NCBI GenBank assembly: GCA_017520545.1
Contig: JAFXFM010000004.1
Coordinates: 182,291 to 246,290, forward strand
From: Alistipes sp.
GTDB taxonomy: Bacteria; Bacteroidota; Bacteroidia; Bacteroidales; Rikenellaceae
Direction of reading: 5' to 3'
Length of the DNA: 64,000 nucleotides
The notes below the pieces were generated by a model that was given only the letters and a program-made list of their open reading frames with translations, did not search any database and was not told where the DNA came from. Shown piece after piece: positions 36,217-45,222 of this stretch; position 1 is the first letter of the stretch; every line of letters starts with the position of its first letter. A program made the translations under genes and the position numbers.

Positions 36217-37232
36217 TACAACATCTTTGTAATTGTTACACCGTCATCATTTTTTACGGCTCGACCTGAAAATAACAACATTTTAGGCTTCTCTGCATAA
36301 TAGTTAGGAAACTCAAATAGAGCAAACTGAAATATAGATGGTAGACAATCTTTTGTTCCGTGATATATCTGTTGCCATTCGAGGCCATTATCCGAAGTCC
36401 ATACGTAACTTTCGCGACTAAGATTCACCTCGCTCGGCTCGACTGCCGTCGATATCATCACCCTGTCTCCACACTGTGTTCCCTTAATTACCGAACCCTG
36501 AACCTGCTGAATAGTACGAATCTCTCGAGTTGTGCGATCAAAACATTTTATCTCATTCTGTATATATTGAGAATCGGTTGCATAAACCACATATTCGGGA
36601 TAGAAAAACAGCACACAACTACGATACTCCTGACCTCCCCTAAACACTATATTCAGTGTTTTAAAACCATCATTCGTGTAACCAATAATACACTCTTGCT
36701 CCCTATCGCCCGTAACAACCCACATCGATTCGGTATATTTATCCCAATACAAACCGTGGATATGGTTGATATTGCCCTCGGCAAAGGCATAAGCGATACT
36801 CCAACTCCTACCACCATCTTTTGAGGTGTATATATTTACAGCCGACTTGCCCATATTCGCAAAATACTCGCCAAAAAATATCTCACCTGAAGGTGTTACG
36901 CACAAGTTCATTGGACGAGAACCTCGTTTTATGCTAAAACATTTGTAAAACTTTTTTGCGCCGCTTTCGCAACGGAAAATACCTTTACGAGCAATAGCCA
37001 ACGAACTGCCGTCTGCAAGGTGATATAGAGCCGTGATCTCCGCACGCATAAAACGACGTGTAAGGCTAAATCGAGAGAACGGTACATATTTACAATCTGC
37101 AATGCGACCGACATATTCCTTCGACCGTTTGCCATCGAAATAGTACTTATACAAACGATATCCAACCGCACCGATGAAGTAGTCGTCGAATACGGTCAAA
37201 GCCTTTACACCTCTATATTTATGCTCGGTCAT
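36216..37232 (-). CDS. Asp-box (BNR-like) beta-propeller protein within the polysaccharide operon
   Basis: 338 residues from ATG 37232, which overlaps the capG stop as TAATG; the next gene is coupled the same way, so the position is integral to the operon. There is no signal peptide. Three Asp-box-like turns are readable, SKDGGRSW, TNDGFKTL and TSDNGLEW, plus GHGLY-like HIHGLYWDKY, the pattern of sialidase-like propellers. The sialidase catalytic arginine triad and FRIP motif are not apparent, so enzyme activity is not claimed. Possible roles: carbohydrate binding, a glycan-sensing or assembly factor. No named family recognised. Confidence 0.7.
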   Translation of the reverse strand: MTEHKYRGVKALTVFDDYFIGAVGYRLYKYYFDGKRSKEYVGRIADCKYVPFSRFSLTRRFMRAEITALYHLADGSSLAIARKGIFRCESGAKKFYKCFSIKRGSRPMNLCVTPSGEIFFGEYFANMGKSAVNIYTSKDGGRSWSIAYAFAEGNINHIHGLYWDKYTESMWVVTGDREQECIIGYTNDGFKTLNIVFRGGQEYRSCVLFFYPEYVVYATDSQYIQNEIKCFDRTTREIRTIQQVQGSVIKGTQCGDRVMISTAVEPSEVNLSRESYVWTSDNGLEWQQIYHGTKDCLPSIFQFALFEFPNYYAEKPKMLLFSGRAVKNDDGVTITKML

Positions 37233-38413
37233 TATTTCCTCCAAACCATTTTGTTTACGACACCGGTGTAGGACTGTATAAGCTTTACAACCTTGGTTGA
37301 AACGTTTTCGTCGGTGTAGTTAGGTACCGGAATACCGTTATCGCCATTCTTAACCATCTCAACCGCTGTATCTACCGCCTGCAACAGCGATCGCTCGTCG
37401 ATACCCGCCAAGATAAAGCAACCCTTATCCAATGCCTCGGGACGCTCGGTCGAGGTTCGAATACATACCGCCGGAAACGAATGTCCAACGCTTGTAAAGA
37501 ACGAGCTCTCCTCCGGCAGTGTGCCACTATCCGACACCACCGCAAAGGCATTCATCTGCAAGCAGTTATAGTCGTGAAAACCGAGTGGCTCGTGCTGAAT
37601 AACGCGTTTATCCAACTCGAATCCGCTCGACACCAAACGATTGCGACTGCGCGGGTGGCACGAGTACAAAATCGGCATATCGTACTTCTCCGCCATCTTA
37701 TTTATCGCCGTAAAGAGAGATGTAAAGTTCTTCTCGGTATCGATATTCTCCTCACGGTGCGCCGACAAAAGGATATATCTACCCTTCTCCAAGCCCAATC
37801 GCTTATGGATATCGCTCGCCTCAATCTCTGCCAAATTCTCGTGCAGCACCTCCGCCATTGGCGAGCCACTAACGTATGTGCGCTCCTGCGACACGCTCGA
37901 TGCGTTGAGGTAGCGACGTGCATGCTCCGAGTAGCAGATATTCACGTCCGATATAATATCCACGATACGGCGATTTGTCTCCTCCGGCAGACACTCGTCG
38001 AAACAGCGATTTCCGGCCTCCATATGGAAAATTGGGATATGCAGACGCTTTGCACCAATTACCGAGAGGCACGAATTGGTATCGCCAAGCACCAACACCG
38101 CATCGGGCTTAATCTCCACCATCAACTTGTACGATGCGTTGATGATATTGCCCATCGTTGCGCCCAAGTCGTCTCCTACGGCGTCGAGATATACCTCCGG
38201 CTCCGCCAACTTCAAGTCGCGAAAGAAGATACCGTTAAGGTTATAGTCGTAGTTCTGTCCCGTATGTGCAAGAATACAATCGAAGTACTTTCGGCACTTG
38301 TTAATTACCGCCGCCAAGCGGATAATCTCGGGGCGAGTGCCCACGATAATCAAGAGTTTGAGTTTGCCATTATCGGCAAATTTTACATTTGAAAAGTCTG
38401 TTTTTATATTCAT
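37232..38413 (-). CDS. UDP-N-acetyl-L-fucosamine synthase / UDP-GlcNAc 2-epimerase family (CapG/FnlC)
   Basis: 393 residues. Family start IIVGTRPEIIRLAAVINKC, with active-site HTGQNYD, HMEAGNRCFDECLPEETNR and SAHREENID, SDSGTLPEES. The general family is WecB-type UDP-GlcNAc 2-epimerases; together with the CapE- and CapF-like genes on the same strand this member is best read as CapG/FnlC, which makes UDP-L-FucNAc from UDP-2-acetamido-2,6-dideoxy-L-talose. The exact substrate is inference. Confidence 0.85.
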   Translation of the reverse strand: MNIKTDFSNVKFADNGKLKLLIIVGTRPEIIRLAAVINKCRKYFDCILAHTGQNYDYNLNGIFFRDLKLAEPEVYLDAVGDDLGATMGNIINASYKLMVEIKPDAVLVLGDTNSCLSVIGAKRLHIPIFHMEAGNRCFDECLPEETNRRIVDIISDVNICYSEHARRYLNASSVSQERTYVSGSPMAEVLHENLAEIEASDIHKRLGLEKGRYILLSAHREENIDTEKNFTSLFTAINKMAEKYDMPILYSCHPRSRNRLVSSGFELDKRVIQHEPLGFHDYNCLQMNAFAVVSDSGTLPEESSFFTSVGHSFPAVCIRTSTERPEALDKGCFILAGIDERSLLQAVDTAVEMVKNGDNGIPVPNYTDENVSTKVVKLIQSYTGVVNKMVWRK

Positions 38414-38422
38414 ATCACAAAC

Positions 38423-38941
38423 CTATTTTTTTATAAATTTATCTTCTGGAAGTTCCAACAACAACTTTTTCTTCGCACTCGCAGACATGCCCTTAGAACC
38501 TATATCCCATTTCTTGTTGCGTTCGTAATATTCATCGATTGTACATATTATCCTAGCCGGATTGCCAGCTACCATCATTCCGTTTGGAATTGATTTCGTA
38601 ACAACACTACCAGCGCCTACAAGCACATTACTACCAATTGTTACGCCAGGCATTATAAGTACTCCTCTCCCAATATACACATAGTCTCCTATTACAACTT
38701 TACCAAAACAATCGAAATTAGGATATTTGCTTCTGATAGAGCGTGCTCCACCATGTGTGAATATCCTACAATCAGATAGATTACAATGTGAACCTATACT
38801 AATCAAATACGGCTCAGAACTCCAATGATTCTTACCAATTAAATTATCGTGTCCAATCGTAACCCCGATATAACGAGCCCACTTCTCCGGAGTATAAATA
38901 AGTTTTCTGAATCTTTGGATAATGTTACTAAAAGTTTTCAT
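38423..38941 (-). CDS. Acyltransferase, left-handed beta-helix family
   Basis: 172 residues. Hexapeptide repeats (VVIGDYVYIGRGVLIMPGVTIG, SNVLVGAGSVVTKSI) and the ending NGMMVAGNPARIICTIDEYYERN are characteristic of WbbJ/VatD-like sugar O-acyltransferases. The catalytic His is probably the one in IFTHGGARSI. No membrane segment; a cytosolic enzyme. It lies between the CapF-like and CapG-like genes, so it may decorate the glycan or its FucNAc precursor. Confidence 0.8.
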   Translation of the reverse strand: MKTFSNIIQRFRKLIYTPEKWARYIGVTIGHDNLIGKNHWSSEPYLISIGSHCNLSDCRIFTHGGARSIRSKYPNFDCFGKVVIGDYVYIGRGVLIMPGVTIGSNVLVGAGSVVTKSIPNGMMVAGNPARIICTIDEYYERNKKWDIGSKGMSASAKKKLLLELPEDKFIKK

Positions 38942-38953
38942 ATTAATAGACTT

Positions 38954-40159
38954 TTATTTCTCCACCTTCTCAAAATAGGTGTCGGGCTTACTCGGATCGA
39001 ACGCCTCGTTTGCCCACATCACCGTTATCAAATCTTCTGTATCCGAAAGGTTGATGATATTGTGGGTATAGCCAGGCAGCATATGTACTGCCTCAATCTT
39101 CTCGCCGCTAACCTCAAAGTTCAACACCTCGTCCGAGCCTACACGTCGTTGCTGAATCAAGCCGTGTCCCGACACTACAATAAAGAACTCCCACTTGGTG
39201 TTGTGCCAATGTTCGCCCTTGGTAATGCCCGGTTTCGAGATATTTACGCTCACCTGTCCGCACTTCTCGCTACGCAGCAACTCGGTAAACGAGCCTCGTG
39301 CATCGCAGTTCATCTTCAACTCGAACGACACCTTCTCCTTCGGCAGGTAACTCAAATATGTTGAGTACAACTTCTTCGCAAAGGAGTTGTCAGGAATCTC
39401 CGGCACCACAAGTGTCTGCGGTTGCGCCTTGAACGCCTCCAACAAATCTACAATCTCGCCAAGCGTAATCTTGTGCGTCGTAGGCACTGCGCAATATCTG
39501 CCCTCATCGCACAAAACAGTCTCTACACCCTCGAACTCGCAGTGATGCTCCTCGCCTTTCAGCGCACCTATCATCTCGTCCACCAAGTCGTCGATATAGA
39601 GTAACTCCAACTCTGTCGAGCGATCGTTCACCGTAATTGGCAAATCGTTGGCTATATTGTTGCAGAAGGTCGCCACTGCCGAGTTGTAGTTCGGACGACA
39701 CCACTTACCAAACAGGTTCGGGAAGCGATAGACCAATACGCGTGCGCCCGTGCGCGTACTATAATTGAAGAATAGCTCCTCACCGGCACGTTTGCTACGT
39801 CCATACTCGCTATCGCCAAAGCGGCCAGCCAAAGTCGCCTGAATAGACGACGACAACATCACGGGAGCAGTGTTGTGGTACTTTTCGAGCGTTTCAAGCA
39901 GCGTCGAAGCAAAGCCGAAGTTGCCAGCCATAAACTCCTCGTTGTTCTGCGGACGATTTACGCCTGCAAGGTTAAAGACAAAGTCTGCCTCCTTGCAGTA
40001 TCGCTCCAACTCCTCTGCCGTGGAGTCGATATCGTACTCGAAAACCTCCTCTACTACGACATCGCCATAGCACTTCGCCTTGCCGTCGCGTATATTTTTG
40101 AGCTGCGCACAGAGGTTCTGACCAACAAAACCCTTTGCGCCTGTAACTAAAATTCTCAT
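38954..40159 (-). CDS. CapF/FnlB-like reductase with C-terminal cupin
   Basis: 401 residues, the two-domain layout of CapF. Residues about 1-270 are an SDR with GAKGFVGQNLC, MLSSSIQATL and YGRSKRAGE (YxxxK). Residues about 280-395 form a cupin with GEHWHNTKWEFFIV and GYTHNIINL. CapF reduces and epimerises UDP-2-acetamido-2,6-dideoxy-arabino-hexos-4-ulose in the UDP-L-FucNAc route. The gene is 3 bases after the small cupin gene and two genes from the CapE-like dehydratase. Confidence 0.92.
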   Translation of the reverse strand: MRILVTGAKGFVGQNLCAQLKNIRDGKAKCYGDVVVEEVFEYDIDSTAEELERYCKEADFVFNLAGVNRPQNNEEFMAGNFGFASTLLETLEKYHNTAPVMLSSSIQATLAGRFGDSEYGRSKRAGEELFFNYSTRTGARVLVYRFPNLFGKWCRPNYNSAVATFCNNIANDLPITVNDRSTELELLYIDDLVDEMIGALKGEEHHCEFEGVETVLCDEGRYCAVPTTHKITLGEIVDLLEAFKAQPQTLVVPEIPDNSFAKKLYSTYLSYLPKEKVSFELKMNCDARGSFTELLRSEKCGQVSVNISKPGITKGEHWHNTKWEFFIVVSGHGLIQQRRVGSDEVLNFEVSGEKIEAVHMLPGYTHNIINLSDTEDLITVMWANEAFDPSKPDTYFEKVEK

Positions 40160-40162
40160 ACT

Positions 40163-40597
40163 CTAATAGTTATCCCAATCTACCCACATATTCTTATCGT
40201 AGCGCCAACTATCTTTCAACGCCTCCTCCAATATCTTACCCGAAAATACGAGCAGAATGGAGTCCTTCTCGTGCGCTTTGATGCAGTTGGCGTAACCCTC
40301 TGGTACGCAGATTATCTTGCTGTCCTTATCGGTCAATTCATAAATCTCTGCCTCCAAATCGGGCGATGGATTCTCCCAATTATCGACCTCGACAAGAGCC
40401 ACCGTGAAGGAGCCCTTAACGCAGTAGAACCACTTCTTCTCGAATTGGTGTCCGTGCCAACCGCGAATTACCGAAACGTCGGGATGGTGGATAAAGTAGC
40501 AACGCTCCACGCCCGGAAAGCGAAAAGCATTCAACGAAGAGATTTGTCCACGAGCATCGCGGAAAATCTCACCTTCAACAACTGTTACCTTTGCCAT
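40163..40597 (-). CDS. RmlC-like cupin, WxcM/sugar-epimerase family
   Basis: 144 residues from ATG 40597 (MAKVTVVEGEIFRDARGQIS). An in-frame ATG seven codons upstream lies against the GGCTAATGG repeat, so the inner start is preferred. Cupin motifs GWHGHQFEKKWFYCVKGSF and VPEGYANCIKAHEKDS are clear. The family covers dTDP-sugar isomerases and epimerases (FdtA/WxcM-like). The two candidates for substrate are the RmlB product dTDP-4-keto-6-deoxyglucose or a FucNAc pathway intermediate. Confidence 0.8.
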   Translation of the reverse strand: MAKVTVVEGEIFRDARGQISSLNAFRFPGVERCYFIHHPDVSVIRGWHGHQFEKKWFYCVKGSFTVALVEVDNWENPSPDLEAEIYELTDKDSKIICVPEGYANCIKAHEKDSILLVFSGKILEEALKDSWRYDKNMWVDWDNY

Positions 40598-40610
40598 TGT
40601 TTTTATGCTT

Positions 40611-40637
40611 TTAGCCATTAGCCATTGGCCATTGGCT
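40611..40637. repeat. TTAGCCATTAGCCATTGGCC short repeat
   Basis: Inverted form of the array at 26124-26155, here in the 119-base gap before the cupin gene and adjoining its upstream in-frame ATG. Confidence 0.75.
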
Positions 40638-40716
40638 TTTTTTGATTGACGATTACAATTTGTTTTGAAAAGTTGCGAAACAAGCGCAACGACAAATTAA
40701 CATTGTTAGACGACTT

Positions 40717-41790
40717 TTACTCCGAGCGAATCTCCTTTGCCTTCGAACGTGGCTGCAAGCCCAAATCCTCGCGGATAAAGCGCAACTTCAACAGCAACTC
40801 CTTCATACCCTCAACATCGAGACGACGGGTGTTGTGCGAGTGATAATCCTCAATTTTTGAAACCTTCTCGTTGCCCTCAACAAAGAACTTGTCGTAGTTC
40901 AAATCACGGGTGTCGCAAGGGATACGGTAGTAGTCGCCCATATCGATAGCCTTCGCCATCTCCTCACGTGTTACGAGGGTTTCGTACAACTTCTCGCCGT
41001 GACGGGTACCGATAACCTTAACCTCGGTCTCGCCATACGCCGGATTAACCTTTGCATAGGTCTGCTTCAACGCCTCTGCCAATACAGAGAGAGTGGCCGC
41101 CGGAGCCTTCTGCACGAACAAATCGCCATTCTCGCCGTGAGTGAAGGCGTAGATTACCAAATCGACAGCGTCGTCCAAGGTCATCATAAAACGAGTCATC
41201 TCGGGATCGGTGATGGTGATAGGCTTACCCTGCTCCATCTGCTCAACCCACAACGGAATAACCGAACCACGCGACGCCATAACGTTGCCGTAGCGAGTGC
41301 AGCAGATTGTTGTTGCGGCGTTCTGACCGAGCTCACGACCCTTGGCGATAGCGACCTTCTCCATCAACGCCTTCGAGATACCCATAGCGTTGATTGGGTA
41401 GGCGGCCTTGTCGGTCGAGAGGACAACGACATTCTTCACTCCGTGCTCGATGGCAGAGAGGAGAACATTGTTGGTGCCGATGACGTTGGTCATAGTAGCC
41501 TCCATAGGGAAAAACTCGCACGAAGGCACCTGCTTGAGAGCTGCTGCTGCGAAGACGTAATCCACACCACGCATTGCAACATCAACGGACTGCTTGTCGC
41601 GGACATTACCGATGTAGAATTTGACTTTTGGGTTTTGTAATGCGTGACGCATATCATCTTGCTTCTTCTCATCGCGCGAGAAGATACGAATCTCCTTGAT
41701 ATCGGAATCAAGGAATCTACGAAGCACGGCGTTTCCGAAACTGCCCGTACCGCCCGTAATCAACAGGACTTTGTCTTTAAAAATTGACAT
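40717..41790 (-). CDS. CapE/FnlA-like UDP-GlcNAc 4,6-dehydratase (5-epimerase)
   Basis: 357 residues. Rossmann motif LLITGGTGSFGNAVLRRF, active-site region STDKAAYPINAMGISKALMEK (the Met-x3-Lys variant of Tyr-x3-Lys seen in CapE/FlaA1). First committed step from UDP-GlcNAc towards UDP-L-FucNAc, in which dehydration and inversion give the 4-keto-6-deoxy sugar. Its partners capF-like and capG-like lie just downstream. Cytosolic. Confidence 0.92.
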   Translation of the reverse strand: MSIFKDKVLLITGGTGSFGNAVLRRFLDSDIKEIRIFSRDEKKQDDMRHALQNPKVKFYIGNVRDKQSVDVAMRGVDYVFAAAALKQVPSCEFFPMEATMTNVIGTNNVLLSAIEHGVKNVVVLSTDKAAYPINAMGISKALMEKVAIAKGRELGQNAATTICCTRYGNVMASRGSVIPLWVEQMEQGKPITITDPEMTRFMMTLDDAVDLVIYAFTHGENGDLFVQKAPAATLSVLAEALKQTYAKVNPAYGETEVKVIGTRHGEKLYETLVTREEMAKAIDMGDYYRIPCDTRDLNYDKFFVEGNEKVSKIEDYHSHNTRRLDVEGMKELLLKLRFIREDLGLQPRSKAKEIRSE

Positions 41791-41798
41791 TTGGGGTG

Positions 41799-42977
41799 TT
41801 ATTTATTATTTTCAATTATTTTACTTTTTAATGCTGCAAACATATTGACACGGCGACTTGACAATACAGACGATGAGAATCTTCTAGCTTTCTCAAAATT
41901 GGTTTTACTCAATGCTTCATAGACATTACCATCTGAAACAAGTTCGATTATTCTTTGTACGAAACCATCTACATCTTTCGGACAAAACATATCTTTCTCC
42001 GATAATAACTCTGGAATACCACCAACTGGCGTGGATAAACACGGCAAGCCTGTAGCCATCGCCTCAATAACCACTCTTGGCAAACCCTCTGTTAGCGTAG
42101 GAAACAACATTATATTCGATTCTATATACAATTGGTGAAGTTGTTGGGCATTAAGAAATCCCATAAAATCAACATATTCCTCTATTCCTAAAGATGCGGC
42201 ATACTCCTTATAATACGTTGAGAATGTTCCTTCTCCAACAATCTTTCCTATAACATTATATCCAGAATCTCTTAATTTCTTGATCGCCTCAATAAATACG
42301 TCGTGCCCCTTTGACATATTATTTATTGGATGAGCAACATGACAAAGAATAATTGAGCCATTTTTAAGGCCGCTGCGATATGAAGTGAAATATTCCAAAG
42401 GCAACTCAACACTTGAATAATGAGTCGTATAACTATCTGCTTTCTTTGCAGGATATATTTTTTGCAGTGTATACTCCGTTACATACGACACAACATCAGC
42501 AGTTGCACAAGCGCTTTTCAACTTATAGTGTAAATACTTCCAACAAAGTCGAGAAAGGAGACTTCCACTTTGCGATAGTTCCTTCGGATTTGCTACGACC
42601 TCAATACCGATTGGCATATTACGTTTTTTAGCTATTTGATGAACCATAAAAGCAAGGCTAGATGGCAATCTAACTATACACGCATCACAACCATCTGTGA
42701 CGCGACTTAATTGCTCCTTAATAGTCCTTATTGATTGGAGTAACTGCATTGGTCCTTGAAAAAAGCATATAGGCACAATCTCAATATTAGGATCAATCGG
42801 TTCGCAATATGCGCCTAATTCTTCTTCACTACTCACATATTTGGTTCTTACAACTACTCTAACCTTATCAAATACTGATAAATATCTCCTAAACAGAGTG
42901 CTGCCAAATGGTCGCAGATAGTATTTGCCATTTACGCTGTAACAGTAATCATCACAAGACGCCAACAATTTATACAT
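41799..42977 (-). CDS. Glycosyltransferase family 4 (serotype cassette, third)
   Basis: 392 residues, GT-B fold. The donor site is LFPTLTEGLPRVVIEAMATG, with the E-x7-E pair, then PCLSTPVGGIPELL. N-terminus MYKLLASCDDYCYSVNGKYYLRPFG is unusual for GT4 and may set acceptor specificity. The DNA is AT-rich compared with the flanks. It starts 2 bases from the next transferase and 8 bases upstream of the capE-like gene. Sugar donor unknown. Confidence 0.85.
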   Translation of the reverse strand: MYKLLASCDDYCYSVNGKYYLRPFGSTLFRRYLSVFDKVRVVVRTKYVSSEEELGAYCEPIDPNIEIVPICFFQGPMQLLQSIRTIKEQLSRVTDGCDACIVRLPSSLAFMVHQIAKKRNMPIGIEVVANPKELSQSGSLLSRLCWKYLHYKLKSACATADVVSYVTEYTLQKIYPAKKADSYTTHYSSVELPLEYFTSYRSGLKNGSIILCHVAHPINNMSKGHDVFIEAIKKLRDSGYNVIGKIVGEGTFSTYYKEYAASLGIEEYVDFMGFLNAQQLHQLYIESNIMLFPTLTEGLPRVVIEAMATGLPCLSTPVGGIPELLSEKDMFCPKDVDGFVQRIIELVSDGNVYEALSKTNFEKARRFSSSVLSSRRVNMFAALKSKIIENNK

Positions 42978-42979
42978 AG

Positions 42980-44080
42980 CTAATATTCAATTAATTGAAT
43001 GTATTTATCAACAAATTCACCCTCATTAAATAACTGCTCTGCAATTTCTCTACTTTTTCGCCCCATAGTTACTCGTTGCACAGCATTTAGTTGGAAAAAT
43101 TTGTTGAAAACACAAACAATGTCATCTATAGATTCAGGATTAAACAAAAAACCATTCTCGCCATCGTGAACCATATACTTATTATCGCTAACATCACTAA
43201 CAAGCATTGGTTTGCCACAACATATCGCCTCGGATATTGAGTTGGACCACCCTTCGTACAACGAAGGTAAACATATCGCATCAAACATTGGCATCAGTTC
43301 CGCCACATTCTGCACGTGATCATTAAGATGTATTACATCGCCTACTCTTAATTCATCAACCATTCTCTGATACTCCAAATAGTTTTCATTCATCAGATCT
43401 CCTTTGAAATGATGATTACCATAACAATCTATTTGAAATTCATATTGCCTCTGCTGCTTGAGAATATAAACAGCTCGTATTAGTCTTTGATAATTTTTGG
43501 CTTCATTATACCTTCCAAAAACACCTATTCTCAAAACATCATTGCATGGAGGCGCTACATATGCAAAGTGTTCTAAATCGGTATAATTAGTTACAACTAC
43601 AACTCTGTTGGCTAAATGTGGTGAACATTGTTTGATATAGACACCTTGAGAATGGCTATTTGGCACTATTACATCTGCTCTTCTGTACAACAGTTTATGT
43701 AACAATCGTTCTTTGATATTCTGTTTTTTAATACTTAATGATCTTTCACTCGCAATAAAACGAACCTTTCTAAAACATAGAGGCAGTAGTGCAAAAAAAT
43801 TCTCTCTTTGGCCATAACTGATAATAACATCTGTTTTAATACTTAAAAAATACCAAAATATAGCCAAAAATTTCACACATTTCGACCTTTTTTCAGCAAG
43901 GCGAACTCTCTTAATACTACTGTTTATCGAATAATGATCATCGTTGTCACCAAATGTGGTAATGGTAATATTATAGCCTCTCGCTACAAGCAGATTTGAT
44001 AGTATAGACAACTGATGTTCTGCCCCGCCACTACTCATTGAGCAGATAAAAAATGTAATATTCTTAGATGTCCATTTCAT
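42980..44080 (-). CDS. Glycosyltransferase family 4 (serotype cassette, second)
   Basis: 366 residues. The signature MSSGGAEHQLSILSNLLVARGY opens the acceptor domain and the donor site LPSLYEGWSNSISEAICCGKP closes the C-terminal one (E-x7-E). Low-GC region. It sits between two other GT4 genes with spacings of 2 and 12 bases, so one transferase per linkage in the repeat unit is likely. Donor unknown. Confidence 0.86.
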   Translation of the reverse strand: MKWTSKNITFFICSMSSGGAEHQLSILSNLLVARGYNITITTFGDNDDHYSINSSIKRVRLAEKRSKCVKFLAIFWYFLSIKTDVIISYGQRENFFALLPLCFRKVRFIASERSLSIKKQNIKERLLHKLLYRRADVIVPNSHSQGVYIKQCSPHLANRVVVVTNYTDLEHFAYVAPPCNDVLRIGVFGRYNEAKNYQRLIRAVYILKQQRQYEFQIDCYGNHHFKGDLMNENYLEYQRMVDELRVGDVIHLNDHVQNVAELMPMFDAICLPSLYEGWSNSISEAICCGKPMLVSDVSDNKYMVHDGENGFLFNPESIDDIVCVFNKFFQLNAVQRVTMGRKSREIAEQLFNEGEFVDKYIQLIEY

Positions 44081-44092
44081 ACTTAGCGACTC

Positions 44093-45214
44093 TTAAGATC
44101 GATAAATCTCTCTCAAATGCTCCGCTACATTTCGCATATCGAATTTTGATATATCCCCTTGATATACTCCCTTAATATTCGTGTCCAATACTACATCTGC
44201 CCATTGTTGAGGAGTATTAGAAAGGCTCAGGGGTACGACATCTGGCGAGAAAAAACATTCAGAGGTAATTGTATCCGATACCACACATCTCTTATTAGCA
44301 AATTGCGCTTCTACCAATGTTACCGGTAGGCCTTCATACACAGACGGGAATAAAAAAACATCCATTGCTTTAAGCAATTCAGGAATATCTGTACGGTGCT
44401 CTAAAATTTTACATCTATTTTGTATGCCCAATTCCAATATCTTCTGCTCAACCTGCTCTTTTAATGGTCCGCTACCAACCATCAACAGAAAAGCATTGCG
44501 TTGTTTATCTTTTAACGCATCAAAGATATCTAATAGAAACATATGATTTTTCGGAGCACTAAACCTTCCTATATGCCCTACAACAAAGGCATCGTCTGGA
44601 ATATTTAACTGATGTAGAATATCTTTTCGACAATCCGATACATTTGCGAGCCTATCAACATCAACACCATTGTGAACCACTATTGTATTGTCAACAGAAA
44701 ACATAGCATTTAACTCCATGCGCATCTTGTCATGTAGCGCAATCAATTTCAAGCCATTATTTTTCATCAAAAACATTGCAGCGTCAAATTCTTCAGCCCT
44801 ATTGTTTGTGTTAAAAAGACGAGAAGACTCACTATGACATGTATAAAACAGTTTGACCCCATTTATCCTGCTTGCAATAGGTTTTAGATGTTTCAATATG
44901 GGCAAATGAACATGAATGGTCTTGGCTTTTAATTCTTGTATAATTTTCAACAATCTTTCTTGAATATAATGATTGCGAGTCATTTTATTCCATATTCTAT
45001 GGACAATATTAAACCTATGATCTGGGAAAATAGAAATAATTTCAGCCCCATTCTGTTTTAGAATCTTATAATTCGCAGACGTTTTCAAAGGTGGATATAT
45101 GGTAACAACAACAACTTTAAACTCGTTATTACTCACTAATGTAGCATAATCTCTAACTAATGATTCTGCTCCACCATCTGCTATTGTCTCTATAAATTCT
45201 ATAACTACATTCAT
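44093..45214 (-). CDS. Glycosyltransferase family 4 (serotype cassette, first)
   Basis: 373 residues from ATG 45214; a GTG three codons upstream (45223) overlaps the wzy stop and is an alternative. Acceptor-domain motif IADGGAESLVRDYA, mid-protein VGHIGRFSAPKNH and donor site FPSVYEGLPVTLVEAQFANK are GT4 hallmarks. Low GC. Directly behind the polymerase gene. Donor and acceptor unknown. Confidence 0.86.
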   Translation of the reverse strand: MNVVIEFIETIADGGAESLVRDYATLVSNNEFKVVVVTIYPPLKTSANYKILKQNGAEIISIFPDHRFNIVHRIWNKMTRNHYIQERLLKIIQELKAKTIHVHLPILKHLKPIASRINGVKLFYTCHSESSRLFNTNNRAEEFDAAMFLMKNNGLKLIALHDKMRMELNAMFSVDNTIVVHNGVDVDRLANVSDCRKDILHQLNIPDDAFVVGHIGRFSAPKNHMFLLDIFDALKDKQRNAFLLMVGSGPLKEQVEQKILELGIQNRCKILEHRTDIPELLKAMDVFLFPSVYEGLPVTLVEAQFANKRCVVSDTITSECFFSPDVVPLSLSNTPQQWADVVLDTNIKGVYQGDISKFDMRNVAEHLREIYRS

Positions 45215-45222
45215 ATCATTCA

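Noticed and set aside
36216-37232. Calling the propeller protein a sialidase
   Set aside because: Asp-boxes alone do not define the enzyme; there is no signal peptide and no arginine triad or FRIP motif that I can find.
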